A stretch of DNA of 64,000 nt from a virus: positions 90,145-154,144 of the IMG/VR virus record IMGVR_UViG_3300010401_000032; one strand, written 5' to 3'. The notes below the pieces were generated by a model. The model did not search any database. It saw only the letters and a program-made list of their open reading frames with translations, and was not told the DNA's origin. How positions within the stretch are numbered: the stretch's first letter is position 1; every line of letters starts with the position of its first letter. Made by a program: the position numbers and the translations under genes. Shown here in pieces: positions 33,009-42,778 of the stretch.

Positions 33009-36000
33009 TATGCAAATCTAAAGAGAGCACCCTTGACTATTTCTACGAAGCTTACTGTACTTGTTTGTCCGAATCCACCGCTAGGTACTGTATTAACCGT
33101 TGTCAAAAATCCTCTATCTCCTGATACTGCGAATTCTCTAAATGGCACGGGAATAACATTTGGGTATAATTGTCCGGAAGCTATACTAAATCTGCCGTCG
33201 GCCCCTATACCAAGTTCTTTACATAATGCTACGGCAGTTGGCAGCCCTTGTTCGACAACGCTAATAATTTCAACGGGAGTTACTCCAGCACCAGCTTGTT
33301 GAACTGTGCTTGTAATAAAGATTCTGTCGTTGCTGGCCCCAGGGGATACCGGTGCGTCTCCTTGAACCGCCAAAACAGTTTTATCGCCAACGTTAACAGT
33401 TCCATTGAGAACAGAAACGCCCAAGATGGCACGGTTGACCCCAAGTGTCGCTAGTGTTGTAGGGTCAACAATAGTAACGTCATATTTACTTGAATCAAAT
33501 CCGTTTACTTGGTTAACAAATACGATCGTTCCGTTGCCGAATGGGCGACCTTGAGTGAAGTATCTTAAGATAATATTGCCGTCCGGCAATTCAAAGTCGT
33601 CGGTATGATACATGGCTTCGTCACTAATGTTCAAGAAGCCGTCTATGCAAATTGCTCCGTCAACGAAGTCTGGGTTAGAAGAGTCAAATGCATGTGGTGG
33701 TTTTGTATAACCATGCTGATCGATACCACGATAGCGTTCAGGTTCTTCGGATCCAGGAGCACTGCCTAATGTGAATATATTGTTAACTTCGTTAACAGTT
33801 ACACGAACGGCCTTTTCATCCCTGTCAAAGAATAGAGGCGGGAAGAATGGATCACCTGGTAATAGTGGATCTGCCGGAGGACCAGGATTAGGATCAAGTA
33901 ATGATAGATCTGTAAAATCTATAGGATTCAAAATGCCGTTTAAGTGAGCACGAACACGTTCGCCAAGCGGGGCATCGCGTCCAAACTTCGGGAAGTAAGA
34001 CTGGATCTTATATCTTGTTAAGAATCCATCAATACCAAAGCTAATATTCAGTTCATTAACACCGTGACTGATCTCTCCATATAGTCCTGAAGGACCAATA
34101 TTTTGTTCGGCAAAAGCATCGAATGAAAGTACAGGTAGTCCTACTTGCTGAAAATCTGCATATCTAGAAGAACTGCGAGGAACTATCTTGCCCTCTACTC
34201 GACGAATGGCACGATCCGACATTACTTGTAATGAGGTCTGATTACCCTCGGGAGAGAACGCCCATGGCACGAATTGATCGTCTAGTTGAACGTCTTCGTC
34301 ACGCTCGTAATGTAAGTCTCCCAAAACCCATTGGCTAGGATATGCTTGACCATAGCGGCTACGAGATTCTATTGGAATTGCAACGCCGGAAAGTGAATCA
34401 TACACATTAAGAATAATAGATGGATTAATAATATCTAATAGCCCGGAACCGGCGAGCTTGTTTTGAATATTAATTAATGTTGCTAGCTGGCTAATAACGT
34501 TATCTTCGACAAGTCCGCCTGAGGGTCCTGCATTAACCGGCAATTGACAAAGAACAGTACCTTCCGGATAATCTTCGAATGAATAGAGTTCGTCGCTTCT
34601 AGGATTGATAACTCGATTACCGACTAACGACAGGTCTACCGGTATATAGTGTTCGCCAGATCCGTTTGGATTAAATGGAGGTGCATCTTCGGTCCAATTG
34701 CCGAAGCTGGCAGGACTATCATCGCCTTGCGGGCCATAAATAGTAAATGCCGGAAGCTTGCAGTAGGCTCTTACTCTAAAATCATCTGTCACGAATGGGC
34801 TTACGGGACCCAATAGTTTATTAATTTCATAGTCGTCAACATAAACTCCGCTGCCGCCATTGACAACAACTCCAGAAGAAGACAGTTTATAGCCTTCAAC
34901 CTGATTTTCAATATTTGCCCAGGCCGCGTCAACTAAACGGAATAGACCAGAAGCTTGATTAAATAATAGTCCTTCGGCGACATATGAACGCCCATAGTGT
35001 CTAGACGAGTGATCACGAACTCTATTATAGTATGCGATCGTCCAGTTTTGATCTTCGTCGCGACGATTGTTAATAACACGAATACCGGATGCTTCATTAC
35101 CGCCACCGAGTGCGGAAAGCGGCATGAGTGGGTCTAATCTACTTTGGAAACTAGGATCTTGAGCGGCTATAGATCCTTCGTCTGGTGGTAATCCATATCC
35201 TGTTGGCGTACCACTTGGGTCAGCACTTTGATAGATCTTAAAATAGGTCCACTGTTCAATGCCAGCAAGTGCAAGCTGTAGTTCTTTTTCGGTTGGTTTA
35301 TATGTACGATAGAAGCCGCCAGCATCATAGAAACCAATTGTAAGCTTGGACCATGCCGGATAAAATATTAATTGTATTCCGCTTGCCTGAGTATTAAGGT
35401 CAACAATACCATCCAAGCCAAAAGTATCAATCCCGTCTATGGGGCTTAGAATGTTTGAATTTATAAAGCCCTCTTGGTGGCCGCCGATAACTCTAAATCT
35501 AGTTGGATCGGGAACAACGTCCTGCCCGAAACCAAGCTGAGTTGTTTCATTGAGTCCGCTAGCACTACCGAATTCAGAAACTAAATCCAGAATGTCCGTT
35601 TCTGATATATCGAATACGGCCTTCTTATTGACAAGGTTGATCTTCTGTGCGTCCATATTCCAATACCAGTCGTATCCAGTATCGAATAATACGCGAGTTA
35701 TAACCTCGTCAAATGTATTAAGATTAAATTGGAATCTTAGGGCTTCTGACGTGCCATCAATGTTTTTTTCGATCTGTGCGACCGTAGGCAAATCGGCAAT
35801 AGGGAACGCACATTTGTTTTCATTAAAATGAAGGTCTATAGCCGTTAATATTTGGCTGTATGTTCCGCCGAATTGTAATATACGCTTATATTCTTGTATA
35901 TTAGAATCAATCGTTCCATTAATATCCGTTAGACCATTAACAATTCTAAATGCACGGGCTATAGATATGACTCCACTAGGGGCGTCCTCACTCAAGTCCT

Positions 36001-36382
36001 CCGTGTGTATCTTAACCTTACGCAATAATCTTCGATCGTCTTCAACGGTTACGTTAACAATCGTGCCGCCAGCACTGGTAGTATAGTCTGCGTGAGTTAC
36101 CTTGCCACGTAAGAAGAAGTCGCCAACGAATAATTCTAAGCTATGTCCAATATCAGGAAGTTGACCAGACGCACCATGGAAAGTTCCCGGCATGCCGTCA
36201 TCGCATGGAATCCATTCCATTTGGAATGAGTGCGGAGTAAGATTAAAGCCAAAGGTTGCATTGATAGAAGATAAGAATGCACACAACTGAGAGCCGGGCT
36301 CATTATCATTGAATTGACCAGACGGCCAAGGAATACCATTTAACGGTACGCCTACACCACTAACAATAATTGTATTAGTCAT
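33008..36382 (-). CDS. Tail hub or tail-associated large protein
   Basis: An 1124-residue protein. The first 200 residues (GHSLELFVGDFFLRGKVT, NVTVEDDRRLLRKV) have the look of the beta-barrel domains of phage tail-hub proteins (gp27/gp44/late control D type), followed by RFRVIGGHQE-type segments and long beta-rich stretches. The C-terminal third (about residues 850-1124) is again beta-rich. Nineteen Ser-Gly dipeptides were counted. It follows the adhesin gene with a 3-base gap and leads into the 695-residue gene. Hub identity is a plausible inference from position and N-terminal pattern. Confidence 0.6.
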   Translation of the reverse strand: MTNTIIVSGVGVPLNGIPWPSGQFNDNEPGSQLCAFLSSINATFGFNLTPHSFQMEWIPCDDGMPGTFHGASGQLPDIGHSLELFVGDFFLRGKVTHADYTTSAGGTIVNVTVEDDRRLLRKVKIHTEDLSEDAPSGVISIARAFRIVNGLTDINGTIDSNIQEYKRILQFGGTYSQILTAIDLHFNENKCAFPIADLPTVAQIEKNIDGTSEALRFQFNLNTFDEVITRVLFDTGYDWYWNMDAQKINLVNKKAVFDISETDILDLVSEFGSASGLNETTQLGFGQDVVPDPTRFRVIGGHQEGFINSNILSPIDGIDTFGLDGIVDLNTQASGIQLIFYPAWSKLTIGFYDAGGFYRTYKPTEKELQLALAGIEQWTYFKIYQSADPSGTPTGYGLPPDEGSIAAQDPSFQSRLDPLMPLSALGGGNEASGIRVINNRRDEDQNWTIAYYNRVRDHSSRHYGRSYVAEGLLFNQASGLFRLVDAAWANIENQVEGYKLSSSGVVVNGGSGVYVDDYEINKLLGPVSPFVTDDFRVRAYCKLPAFTIYGPQGDDSPASFGNWTEDAPPFNPNGSGEHYIPVDLSLVGNRVINPRSDELYSFEDYPEGTVLCQLPVNAGPSGGLVEDNVISQLATLINIQNKLAGSGLLDIINPSIILNVYDSLSGVAIPIESRSRYGQAYPSQWVLGDLHYERDEDVQLDDQFVPWAFSPEGNQTSLQVMSDRAIRRVEGKIVPRSSSRYADFQQVGLPVLSFDAFAEQNIGPSGLYGEISHGVNELNISFGIDGFLTRYKIQSYFPKFGRDAPLGERVRAHLNGILNPIDFTDLSLLDPNPGPPADPLLPGDPFFPPLFFDRDEKAVRVTVNEVNNIFTLGSAPGSEEPERYRGIDQHGYTKPPHAFDSSNPDFVDGAICIDGFLNISDEAMYHTDDFELPDGNIILRYFTQGRPFGNGTIVFVNQVNGFDSSKYDVTIVDPTTLATLGVNRAILGVSVLNGTVNVGDKTVLAVQGDAPVSPGASNDRIFITSTVQQAGAGVTPVEIISVVEQGLPTAVALCKELGIGADGRFSIASGQLYPNVIPVPFREFAVSGDRGFLTTVNTVPSGGFGQTSTVSFVEIVKGALFRFA

Positions 36383-36385
36383 GTT

Positions 36386-39300
36386 TTACGCACCTCCATT
36401 TTGTAGATAATCATTACCAGCTTCCAAGCTATCTGTCCATGTGACGCCACGGGAATCTCTTATAATCCAAATTGGTCTATATGTTCCAGGTCTTGTGTAA
36501 ACGTGGGTCGGATTTGACGATGTGGTTGTCTGACCATCATCAAAGTTGAGTAGTCTAGCCGAGATGCTCACGCCATCGGGTATTGTATTCACCACTGTAG
36601 TAAAGTCTACTGTTAGTGCAGCAGCACCGACACGAGGAACTCCAGAAAGACTAATTATAACTGGATCTATTCCCGACGCAACATTAACAATCCGTGTTGC
36701 GGATCCGTGCATACCATCCGAATCTATAGCTTCAAATCTTACAATATAGAAACCACTAGATGCAAAGTTGTGTTGTATTGGATATAGACTAATGCCACTT
36801 TCAACGCCAGCAACATTAGGAGTGAAGTCACCGAAATTCCATCTTGTTTGTACAATGGTTTTATCTTGTTGCCCAGAAGCAAAACCGACGAAATATTGAT
36901 TGAATGGCGGCACTAATCCACTCACTGTTGCATTAGGAGTTATGATATCAACGAATGGCGGAAGTTCGTTTTGGAAAATTATAATCTTCGCGTCAAAGTC
37001 AGAGGATGTTGTTTGTGCAATTTCAAGCTGTGCGTCGAAATCTTTTGCAGCCATTACCTCTAGCGTATAGCTAGTATCAAATTCAATTCTACCTTGTAAT
37101 GCTCCAATGATAAACCCACCAAGTAGACCGCTACCAATATCTATGGTTAGATTAGCACCAAGAATTAGACCACCGAATAGACCAGAGCCTATCGCTTGAC
37201 CACGAATATAACCAGCAATCATGCCTGAGCATGCCGTAGATCCAACAACGTATCCGCCTAATAATCCTGATGCGACATCCAGACCGCGAATAAATCCACC
37301 GATAGTACCGTCTGCGAAAACCTGTCCAGAAATGTATCCGCCGAACAATCCACTGCACGCCGTACTACCAGTTATAATACCACCGATTATACCAGAGCTT
37401 GTATCAAGACCTTGGGCATAACCACCGATTAAACCAGAACCGGTATCTTGTCCATAAATAAATCCGCCCATGACACCGCTAACGACACTCGCTTCTGCTG
37501 CATCAATTCCATTCAAAGCTACATAACGTACTTCATTATCAGTTAATGCTCTAGAGAAGTAGAAAACGTCAGTAAGAATAGATGCCTGATCGTTGAGTGT
37601 ATTGGTATTAAAATCCCATGGTGCCGAGTTTTGGTGATTTAGGAATGTAATAAGTTTGGCCGCCGAATTAGTAGGAACCCACGGCCCCAATCCAGAAGTA
37701 CTACCGGTGCGAGGGTCAATACCGACCTTAAGATTTTTTCTATCTACTTCTGTTCCATCTACATAACAAATTAATGCCGATGCTACGGGATCGAAAACCC
37801 AACAATAATGTGCCATACCGTCAATACGGGGTGGACGTGGCGTTCCCCATTTATAGACATCGAATCTAGTTTGATCCTCGTAAATACCATCGCCTTCGAA
37901 TGTTCCACATACTATCTGACCAGATTGAGATGTATCAGAGCTATTGTCATAATAGCCATTTCCAGCAGTTGAAAGAACCATCTTCATGTCATTGTTATCG
38001 TCATTAACAATGACCCATCCACGATCTAAATTAATAGTTGTATCGCTAACTGAGTTGCTTCCAAGTATACCATATGATAAAACTACGTCAGCCGTATTAG
38101 CTGTAGCAATATCATTTCTTTTAACTAGTAAAAATCCAACAGAAAATCCAACGTGAGGATTATTAAATGCTACGCCGGAAACAGCAAATGGCGGATAGAA
38201 TGGTGCATTAGTTAGTGTCGCGTCGACGAACGAAATACCACTACATTGTATCAGAAGATCAGAATTAGCTAGTGGCCCCGGAAGAATTTTTAATTGTCTT
38301 AATGCGGTCGCGGTCTGTTGTCCCTGTCCAACGAGAATTCGACCTTGAATAATACCACTAAGATTATGTCCTTTTAACGAAAGGTCACGAATACCGGAGA
38401 AACCATTGGTCATTCCATTAAATCTCCAATAACCTTCTAAATTAGAATCGGAGATTGTCACCTGCGTAGTAGGCATAGAATCGGTATAGCCTTGAATTGT
38501 CGGCTGCAATATACCACTAATTGCTAATGCCTCTACTTCATGTTCTTCAAATATACCACGCATGACGAACATATTACGCATATATATTTCGCCAAGGCCA
38601 CCGTCTCGGGCAATCTGTGTAGCATACGTATTACTTCCAATTTCTCCACCGAAGTTTAATGTCCAGCTTTCTGTCGTAGAGTTGGGAGGTTGAGCACTCC
38701 ACATTTTAGCTGTAGAAGCCGGCACACGTACTGTTTGTACTAGAATTCCATTAATCCATAATTCAATAGCAACTACGGCCTGACCAGTAGTTTCATTAGA
38801 AACATTATATGGAGAATCAAACTTTGAGTGGAAGAGTATCTTAGATGGTACGCCGAATGGAATTCTGCCAGAAACCAATGGCTTAAAGGCAGTGCCAGCG
38901 AAAACATCTTCACGACCCTGAAATACTATTGTCACGCCCGAGCCGGCAGAAGCATCGATTGTTGTTAAGAATGATCGTAGTTCGCCAACGTTCGTCGGTG
39001 ATGCATTACCACCAATACCACCATAAACATGAAGTGTTGAATTAAAATCAAACTTTTCTGAATCGCTTGTAGATCCAAGTAAAGTAATGGGTATTCTTCC
39101 GCTTGGAGTAACTTCATATCCAATAATATACTCACCAAGTATATTTTGAGAAGCAAGGTCGTTTTCCTCATTAACTGGCTTATATCTTTCAACTAAATTA
39201 CCTATTGATGATCTAGCCCCCCCGGCATCCGAAACAACGTTAGTACCAAGAGATCCTCCGCGAACTGTAAATACTCCAGACGTAATACCTAGATTGCCAA

Positions 39301-41311
39301 AGCTAGATAATTCTGGCGGTAACGTTCTACCCCTGAATAGATCGTGTGAATTGGGTGCATTATATGTCAGTCCCCATTGAGTACTTGTATTTCCTCTTGA
39401 AAGTGTTCCGGGGAATATGCTCCATATTCGGGCCTTATCTTCTATCAGTACGTCATCCACTGTAAATGTATCGCATGGCCAATAACCCATTAATCTAGTG
39501 TCATATATCGTTCTGTAAATAGAACTGATGTCAATACCATTTTGGGCTATGAATCTAACCTCGCTAGGCAATAGAGGTCGATTGAAAACTGATATGGGAC
39601 CGAACCATGTCTTATTACCACCGGCAGCAAAAAGACCACGAGCGGCAGAATCAACTATAGTATCTTGAACACCGTTACCAAACATTAATGGATATCCACT
39701 ACCAACCAGCTTAATTAGTTGGGTCGTAAGAGAAGCAACGAGCGTACCGCTACCTTGTTGAATGCCATTAAGATAAACCGCAAGACCCTTTGTTTGATCG
39801 TCGTAAACAACGGAATAACATGCGGTGCTTGTACTATTATAACCGCTGGTGCTGGTATCTATTTCAAATAAATTAGCAGAAATATCTCCAACTGGATACG
39901 CAGAGAATCTCATTCTGTTTGGCGTACCAAACTCAGTCAGTGCTATACCGAATGTTGCAGCAGAAATTGCCGTTGGTGCGGTATTGGCCGTGTTGGATGA
40001 TACAGATCCCCACGACATAATCATGTTGTCATCGCGGCCGTTCCCGGCGGCAGCGGGACCTGCAAAGATATTAATACTCCAACTACGTGAAGATAATATA
40101 GTATCAATCATGCCGCTAGTAGCGATCATCGCAGTACTAGCAGTCGCGGCATTTTGCATTAATCCACCGCCTTTAAAAGGTCCAGGATTAACTACTGCAC
40201 TATCGGCATCGCCTTCATCGATCAAACTTATTAGCGGGAAGTGATTCTTGCTGGCGTCTGGATATCCAACTGATCTAAATGGATAATATCCAACTAAATT
40301 AGCGTCGGTTAACAATACTTCTTTTGTTGGAAGCGTTATGCTTGGTTGTGGTTGTAGACCACCAGTATTATGGAGCGTGAGCATCTCTCCTTCTGGCAAT
40401 ACTCTTCTGAATAAATAAACGCCAGAAAGTAAATGATTCCAACCGGCAGTACCAGTATAGTTATTTGTGCCCGCTGCCGCATCGTCAGAATTACCAATAC
40501 CAAATGCACGGCTTAAAATACTTGTGTTACTTAGGTCTAGTTCTACGCTAGTTGTACCACTAGCCGCTACTCGTCCGTCTTTGTATAAAACAACTTGGTT
40601 ACTAGTACCGTCTATAAACCTGTAAGTAAAAGCTATATGGGTAAATCTACCAGATTCAATAGGAATTCTTAACGACAGGGGTGATGTAGCGTTTGCACTT
40701 TCTAAAGCAATATATGCAGCTAATTGATTAGGACCACCAAATTGAGTACTACTATTCTGTGCCGCACCGGTTAGTTTACCAGAAATACCAAGGTGATACC
40801 CGCCGTTTGCATTATTATATAAGAATTGACCAATAAGAGAGTGGCAACGTGCAGATTCAGTTTCCCAATTATACGTGCCGAGGTTAGCGTCGGTGGCAAA
40901 ATTAATGTAGCCGTCGCTATTGGGATATACCCATACGCCAACAGTAATACCGCTGTTAACAACATTCTGCGACAGTGTTTGCTCGCGTGATTGCGTACTG
41001 CCATTTCCAAGAATTAGATATCGACTATAGGGAGAAGAATCTGTTCCAAGCTTCCAATAGCCTTGAGCCATATATCCAGTATTCAAAGTACCAGAAGAGG
41101 CATTAAATATGGAAGTGGTGCCGGGCCAAACTGATTTTGATCGAGCGTGATCTATGGCGGTGGCCGTAGTGGAAACCGCTACATGTAAATCGAACGACAG
41201 ACCGCTAGGATGACCCGCTCTAGTAGTAGAGTGGTTAAGAAAGAATGGGGCACCACTAGGTTCATTAAGCGGCCAGAATCCAATTAATGAGCCATCGTTA
41301 ATGTCAGCCAT
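36386..41311 (-). CDS. Large adhesin: LamG-like domains, 14-residue repeats and PKD domains
   Basis: A 1641-residue protein. Four concanavalin/LamG-type domains start with D-x-L-x-GYW/FW-type strands (near residues 7, 336, 602, 974) and end with F-RxL-x-x-EVRxxAxNG motifs. Residues about 1276-1408 hold nine 14-residue repeats of the form SG-x-x-GG-x-x-x-G. Two PKD-like domains follow (about 1450-1545 and 1545-1630), with WNFGD and LNFDDG signatures. About 38 Ser-Gly dipeptides were counted. No transmembrane or signal segment is seen. This is most likely the host-binding or carbohydrate-binding fibre of the tail. Confidence 0.75.
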   Translation of the reverse strand: MADINDGSLIGFWPLNEPSGAPFFLNHSTTRAGHPSGLSFDLHVAVSTTATAIDHARSKSVWPGTTSIFNASSGTLNTGYMAQGYWKLGTDSSPYSRYLILGNGSTQSREQTLSQNVVNSGITVGVWVYPNSDGYINFATDANLGTYNWETESARCHSLIGQFLYNNANGGYHLGISGKLTGAAQNSSTQFGGPNQLAAYIALESANATSPLSLRIPIESGRFTHIAFTYRFIDGTSNQVVLYKDGRVAASGTTSVELDLSNTSILSRAFGIGNSDDAAAGTNNYTGTAGWNHLLSGVYLFRRVLPEGEMLTLHNTGGLQPQPSITLPTKEVLLTDANLVGYYPFRSVGYPDASKNHFPLISLIDEGDADSAVVNPGPFKGGGLMQNAATASTAMIATSGMIDTILSSRSWSINIFAGPAAAGNGRDDNMIMSWGSVSSNTANTAPTAISAATFGIALTEFGTPNRMRFSAYPVGDISANLFEIDTSTSGYNSTSTACYSVVYDDQTKGLAVYLNGIQQGSGTLVASLTTQLIKLVGSGYPLMFGNGVQDTIVDSAARGLFAAGGNKTWFGPISVFNRPLLPSEVRFIAQNGIDISSIYRTIYDTRLMGYWPCDTFTVDDVLIEDKARIWSIFPGTLSRGNTSTQWGLTYNAPNSHDLFRGRTLPPELSSFGNLGITSGVFTVRGGSLGTNVVSDAGGARSSIGNLVERYKPVNEENDLASQNILGEYIIGYEVTPSGRIPITLLGSTSDSEKFDFNSTLHVYGGIGGNASPTNVGELRSFLTTIDASAGSGVTIVFQGREDVFAGTAFKPLVSGRIPFGVPSKILFHSKFDSPYNVSNETTGQAVVAIELWINGILVQTVRVPASTAKMWSAQPPNSTTESWTLNFGGEIGSNTYATQIARDGGLGEIYMRNMFVMRGIFEEHEVEALAISGILQPTIQGYTDSMPTTQVTISDSNLEGYWRFNGMTNGFSGIRDLSLKGHNLSGIIQGRILVGQGQQTATALRQLKILPGPLANSDLLIQCSGISFVDATLTNAPFYPPFAVSGVAFNNPHVGFSVGFLLVKRNDIATANTADVVLSYGILGSNSVSDTTINLDRGWVIVNDDNNDMKMVLSTAGNGYYDNSSDTSQSGQIVCGTFEGDGIYEDQTRFDVYKWGTPRPPRIDGMAHYCWVFDPVASALICYVDGTEVDRKNLKVGIDPRTGSTSGLGPWVPTNSAAKLITFLNHQNSAPWDFNTNTLNDQASILTDVFYFSRALTDNEVRYVALNGIDAAEASVVSGVMGGFIYGQDTGSGLIGGYAQGLDTSSGIIGGIITGSTACSGLFGGYISGQVFADGTIGGFIRGLDVASGLLGGYVVGSTACSGMIAGYIRGQAIGSGLFGGLILGANLTIDIGSGLLGGFIIGALQGRIEFDTSYTLEVMAAKDFDAQLEIAQTTSSDFDAKIIIFQNELPPFVDIITPNATVSGLVPPFNQYFVGFASGQQDKTIVQTRWNFGDFTPNVAGVESGISLYPIQHNFASSGFYIVRFEAIDSDGMHGSATRIVNVASGIDPVIISLSGVPRVGAAALTVDFTTVVNTIPDGVSISARLLNFDDGQTTTSSNPTHVYTRPGTYRPIWIIRDSRGVTWTDSLEAGNDYLQNGGA
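37090..37487 (-). repeat. Nine 14-residue Gly-rich tandem repeats in adhesin
   Basis: Each unit is about 42 bases and encodes a variant of SG-[hydrophobic]2-GG-[YF]-x-x-G-x3, for example GSGLIGGYAQGLDT, CSGLFGGYISGQVF and ASGLLGGYVVGSTA. Bases vary more than residues, so the repeat is maintained at protein level. It separates the LamG part from the PKD part. The GG and GxxxG spacing could form a tightly packed sheet or polyglycine-like sandwich. Confidence 0.85.
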
Positions 41312-41775
41312 TATAAGGACTCCATAATGATATGATCTCCCGTAAATGGAGATACTCTGTAGCGTTTAATGACGTTGTTGCCACCATCAAGAACATCTAA
41401 ATTAATAAATAGATGATTGGCGTCAATGATCGGCTTCTTGCTTATGAGCCATCCAGGTCTTTGGCCTTCCATATTTAATGGATAATATTCTGTAACAAAG
41501 CAATGGAGATCTGCTTCAGTCCACGCTTCAGAAGACAAAAGCCCCATGTCTTCAAAGTACTTATCTTCTGTACGAAAAGCTCTAAATAGAGAGTTCTCTT
41601 GAGCGAGAGAAAGTATAACGCCTTCGTACGTTGCAACGTCGCTTACGGCAGTGCCGCCAAGACGAAAAATTTCATCGCTGCTCTTCGTGCAGGCGATTTC
41701 TACAGATCGGTCAAAATGCGTGTTAACCGATAAAAGGCCGTTGTTGCCTTCATATTCAAATCTTGCTTTTACCAT
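41311..41775 (-). CDS. Hypothetical tail protein
   Basis: A 154-residue protein beginning MVKARFEYEGNNGLLSVNTH, acidic, with beta-rich spacing and DLHCFVTEYYPLN and PFTGDHIIMESL near the end. Its ATG has a strong TTAGGAGTAAGG binding site and is preceded by a TTAGTGTATT element at 41816-41825 and a terminator hairpin. It is followed immediately by the adhesin gene (1-base overlap). A role as adhesin partner or chaperone is inferred from this coupling. Confidence 0.65.
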   Translation of the reverse strand: MVKARFEYEGNNGLLSVNTHFDRSVEIACTKSSDEIFRLGGTAVSDVATYEGVILSLAQENSLFRAFRTEDKYFEDMGLLSSEAWTEADLHCFVTEYYPLNMEGQRPGWLISKKPIIDANHLFINLDVLDGGNNVIKRYRVSPFTGDHIIMESL

Positions 41776-41815
41776 CCTTACTCCTAAGACTAAGCCGAGC
41801 TATGTCTTGAATGAA

Positions 41816-41825
41816 AATACACTAA
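41816..41825 (-). promoter_or_regulatory. TTAGTGTATT element before adhesin operon
   Basis: Exact decamer on the minus strand, followed by TTC. It is partly inside the terminator: its TTAG is the last part of the hairpin. A transcript started here would begin just after the terminator, about 40 bases before the 154-residue gene with its good binding site. Confidence 0.45.
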
Positions 41826-41853
41826 GGCGGCACTTTTAACGGTGCCGCCTTAG
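41822..41853 (-). terminator. Rho-independent terminator, 12-bp perfect stem
   Basis: Stem 41822-41833 with 41842-41853, perfect over 12 bp (ctaaggcggcac / gtgccgccttag), with an 8-base loop, followed on the minus strand by TGTATTTTC. It ends the transcript of the 61-residue gene. Because the inverted repeat is symmetric it could also act on the plus strand, but no plus-strand gene is present. Confidence 0.85.
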
Positions 41854-41862
41854 TTTAACAAT

Positions 41863-41872
41863 AACACACTAA
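41863..41872 (-). promoter_or_regulatory. TTAGTGTGTT element (one mismatch)
   Basis: TTAGTGTGTT on the minus strand, followed by ATT, 3 bases after the TGA of the 61-residue gene. The context (stop, then element) is the same as at 30915, 42122 and 54924. It lies just before the terminator hairpin, so a transcript from here would be very short; this argues that the element might instead mark RNA processing. Confidence 0.35.
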
Positions 41873-41875
41873 ATA

Positions 41876-42061
41876 TCAGAGCATATTAGTGAATGGATCG
41901 CCAGCGGCGACGCCAACACCAAGGTTATTAACCGCAGTGATTAGGCCACCACGAACAGTCGTAGAAGTCTTACGATCTGAGTGGTATTCTAACTTCGTGC
42001 TTAAGCTCCAAAGTACTGCATTTGCGTTGTTAGTGCTAGATGCTGCATTGAATGTTGCCAT
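41876..42061 (-). CDS. Small 61-residue virion-region protein
   Basis: MATFNAASSTNNANAVLW opens a Ser-, Asn- and Thr-rich protein that continues with TKLEYHSDRKTSTTVRGGL and LGVGVAAGDPF. It has an AGGAGA binding site 8 bases before its ATG, its own upstream TTAGTGTATT element (42122) and its own terminator (41822), so it forms an almost isolated transcription unit. No family recognised. Strong signals suggest abundant product, perhaps a small structural protein. Confidence 0.75.
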   Translation of the reverse strand: MATFNAASSTNNANAVLWSLSTKLEYHSDRKTSTTVRGGLITAVNNLGVGVAAGDPFTNML

Positions 42062-42121
42062 AAGTTTATCTCCTGTACAGGTTACACGTGTGAAATAGAC
42101 TATAAGAGTCTACCATTAAAT

Positions 42122-42131
42122 AATACACTAA
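42122..42131 (-). promoter_or_regulatory. TTAGTGTATT element before 61-residue gene
   Basis: Exact decamer on the minus strand, followed by ATT. It contains the TAG stop of the 216-residue gene and lies about 60 bases before the ATG of the 61-residue gene. Same placement as at 30915. Confidence 0.5.
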
Positions 42132-42778
42132 CCGCCAAATTCGTGGAATACGTCATTTAGCCAATAATTAAAGACTAATGCTAGTCTTAGAAGCCCAGAA
42201 CCACACACGCCGAAAGAACCGAGCGGAGTGCCGAGCGGGACAACAATGTTTAAATAAACGAATTCTGACGAATTCAAATCGTCTTGTGCTACTATACCAG
42301 CCGTACCATCTTGTCTAAAAACATTCTGTTTGCTTGGAACGGTCCTCGGAATACGGGCAACCGAGCCGGAAGGCAGACTTAAATTATATCTCCAAATATT
42401 ACCGCTTGGAGCATACTGCATAAATGCCCTATCTAGTCCCTGATCTTGGCTAGCTTGAAAAGCACTATCGTCCGTTAGGAACAACCTTAGATCCGAGATA
42501 GCTGTACCGCTCGCGGCAAGATTAAATGTTATGGCAGTTGGCTTAGAAGCTAGATGAGATGGCACCGGTAATGTAGTTAAATCGAATTTTGTATTTTCAA
42601 ATAGTAATGTTCCAGAAGTAGTTCCAGGTCTGAGTGGATTTGCCATCATACAACCAGAAGCGACCATCTGCTTGAATGCAAATGATCCGCCCGCTATATG
42701 ACGAGTTCCGATAGGACTTGCTGGCTCGCCAGTATCCCACTCAAAAATTCTAATTACTGGAAAATCTCCACCGGCCAT
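42128..42778 (-). CDS. Tail or fibre protein, paralog A
   Basis: A 216-residue beta-rich protein. FPVIRIFEWDTGEPASPIGT opens it; DLRLFLTDDSAFQ, FVYLNIVVPLGTPLGSFGVCG and LRLALVFNYWLNDVFH follow. The same order of strands is seen in the 185-residue gene at 42965-43522 and in the gene at 30152-30685, so these three are related. It has an extra C-terminal NDVFHEFGG. Role inferred as minor tail-tip or fibre component from position after the distal tail protein. Confidence 0.7.
   Translation of the reverse strand: MAGGDFPVIRIFEWDTGEPASPIGTRHIAGGSFAFKQMVASGCMMANPLRPGTTSGTLLFENTKFDLTTLPVPSHLASKPTAITFNLAASGTAISDLRLFLTDDSAFQASQDQGLDRAFMQYAPSGNIWRYNLSLPSGSVARIPRTVPSKQNVFRQDGTAGIVAQDDLNSSEFVYLNIVVPLGTPLGSFGVCGSGLLRLALVFNYWLNDVFHEFGG

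Noticed and set aside
37090-37487. Regular repeat looked at as a possible CRISPR or DNA-level repeat array
   Set aside because: Units are contiguous 42-base coding repeats without spacers, and bases vary at third positions while residues persist; a protein repeat.
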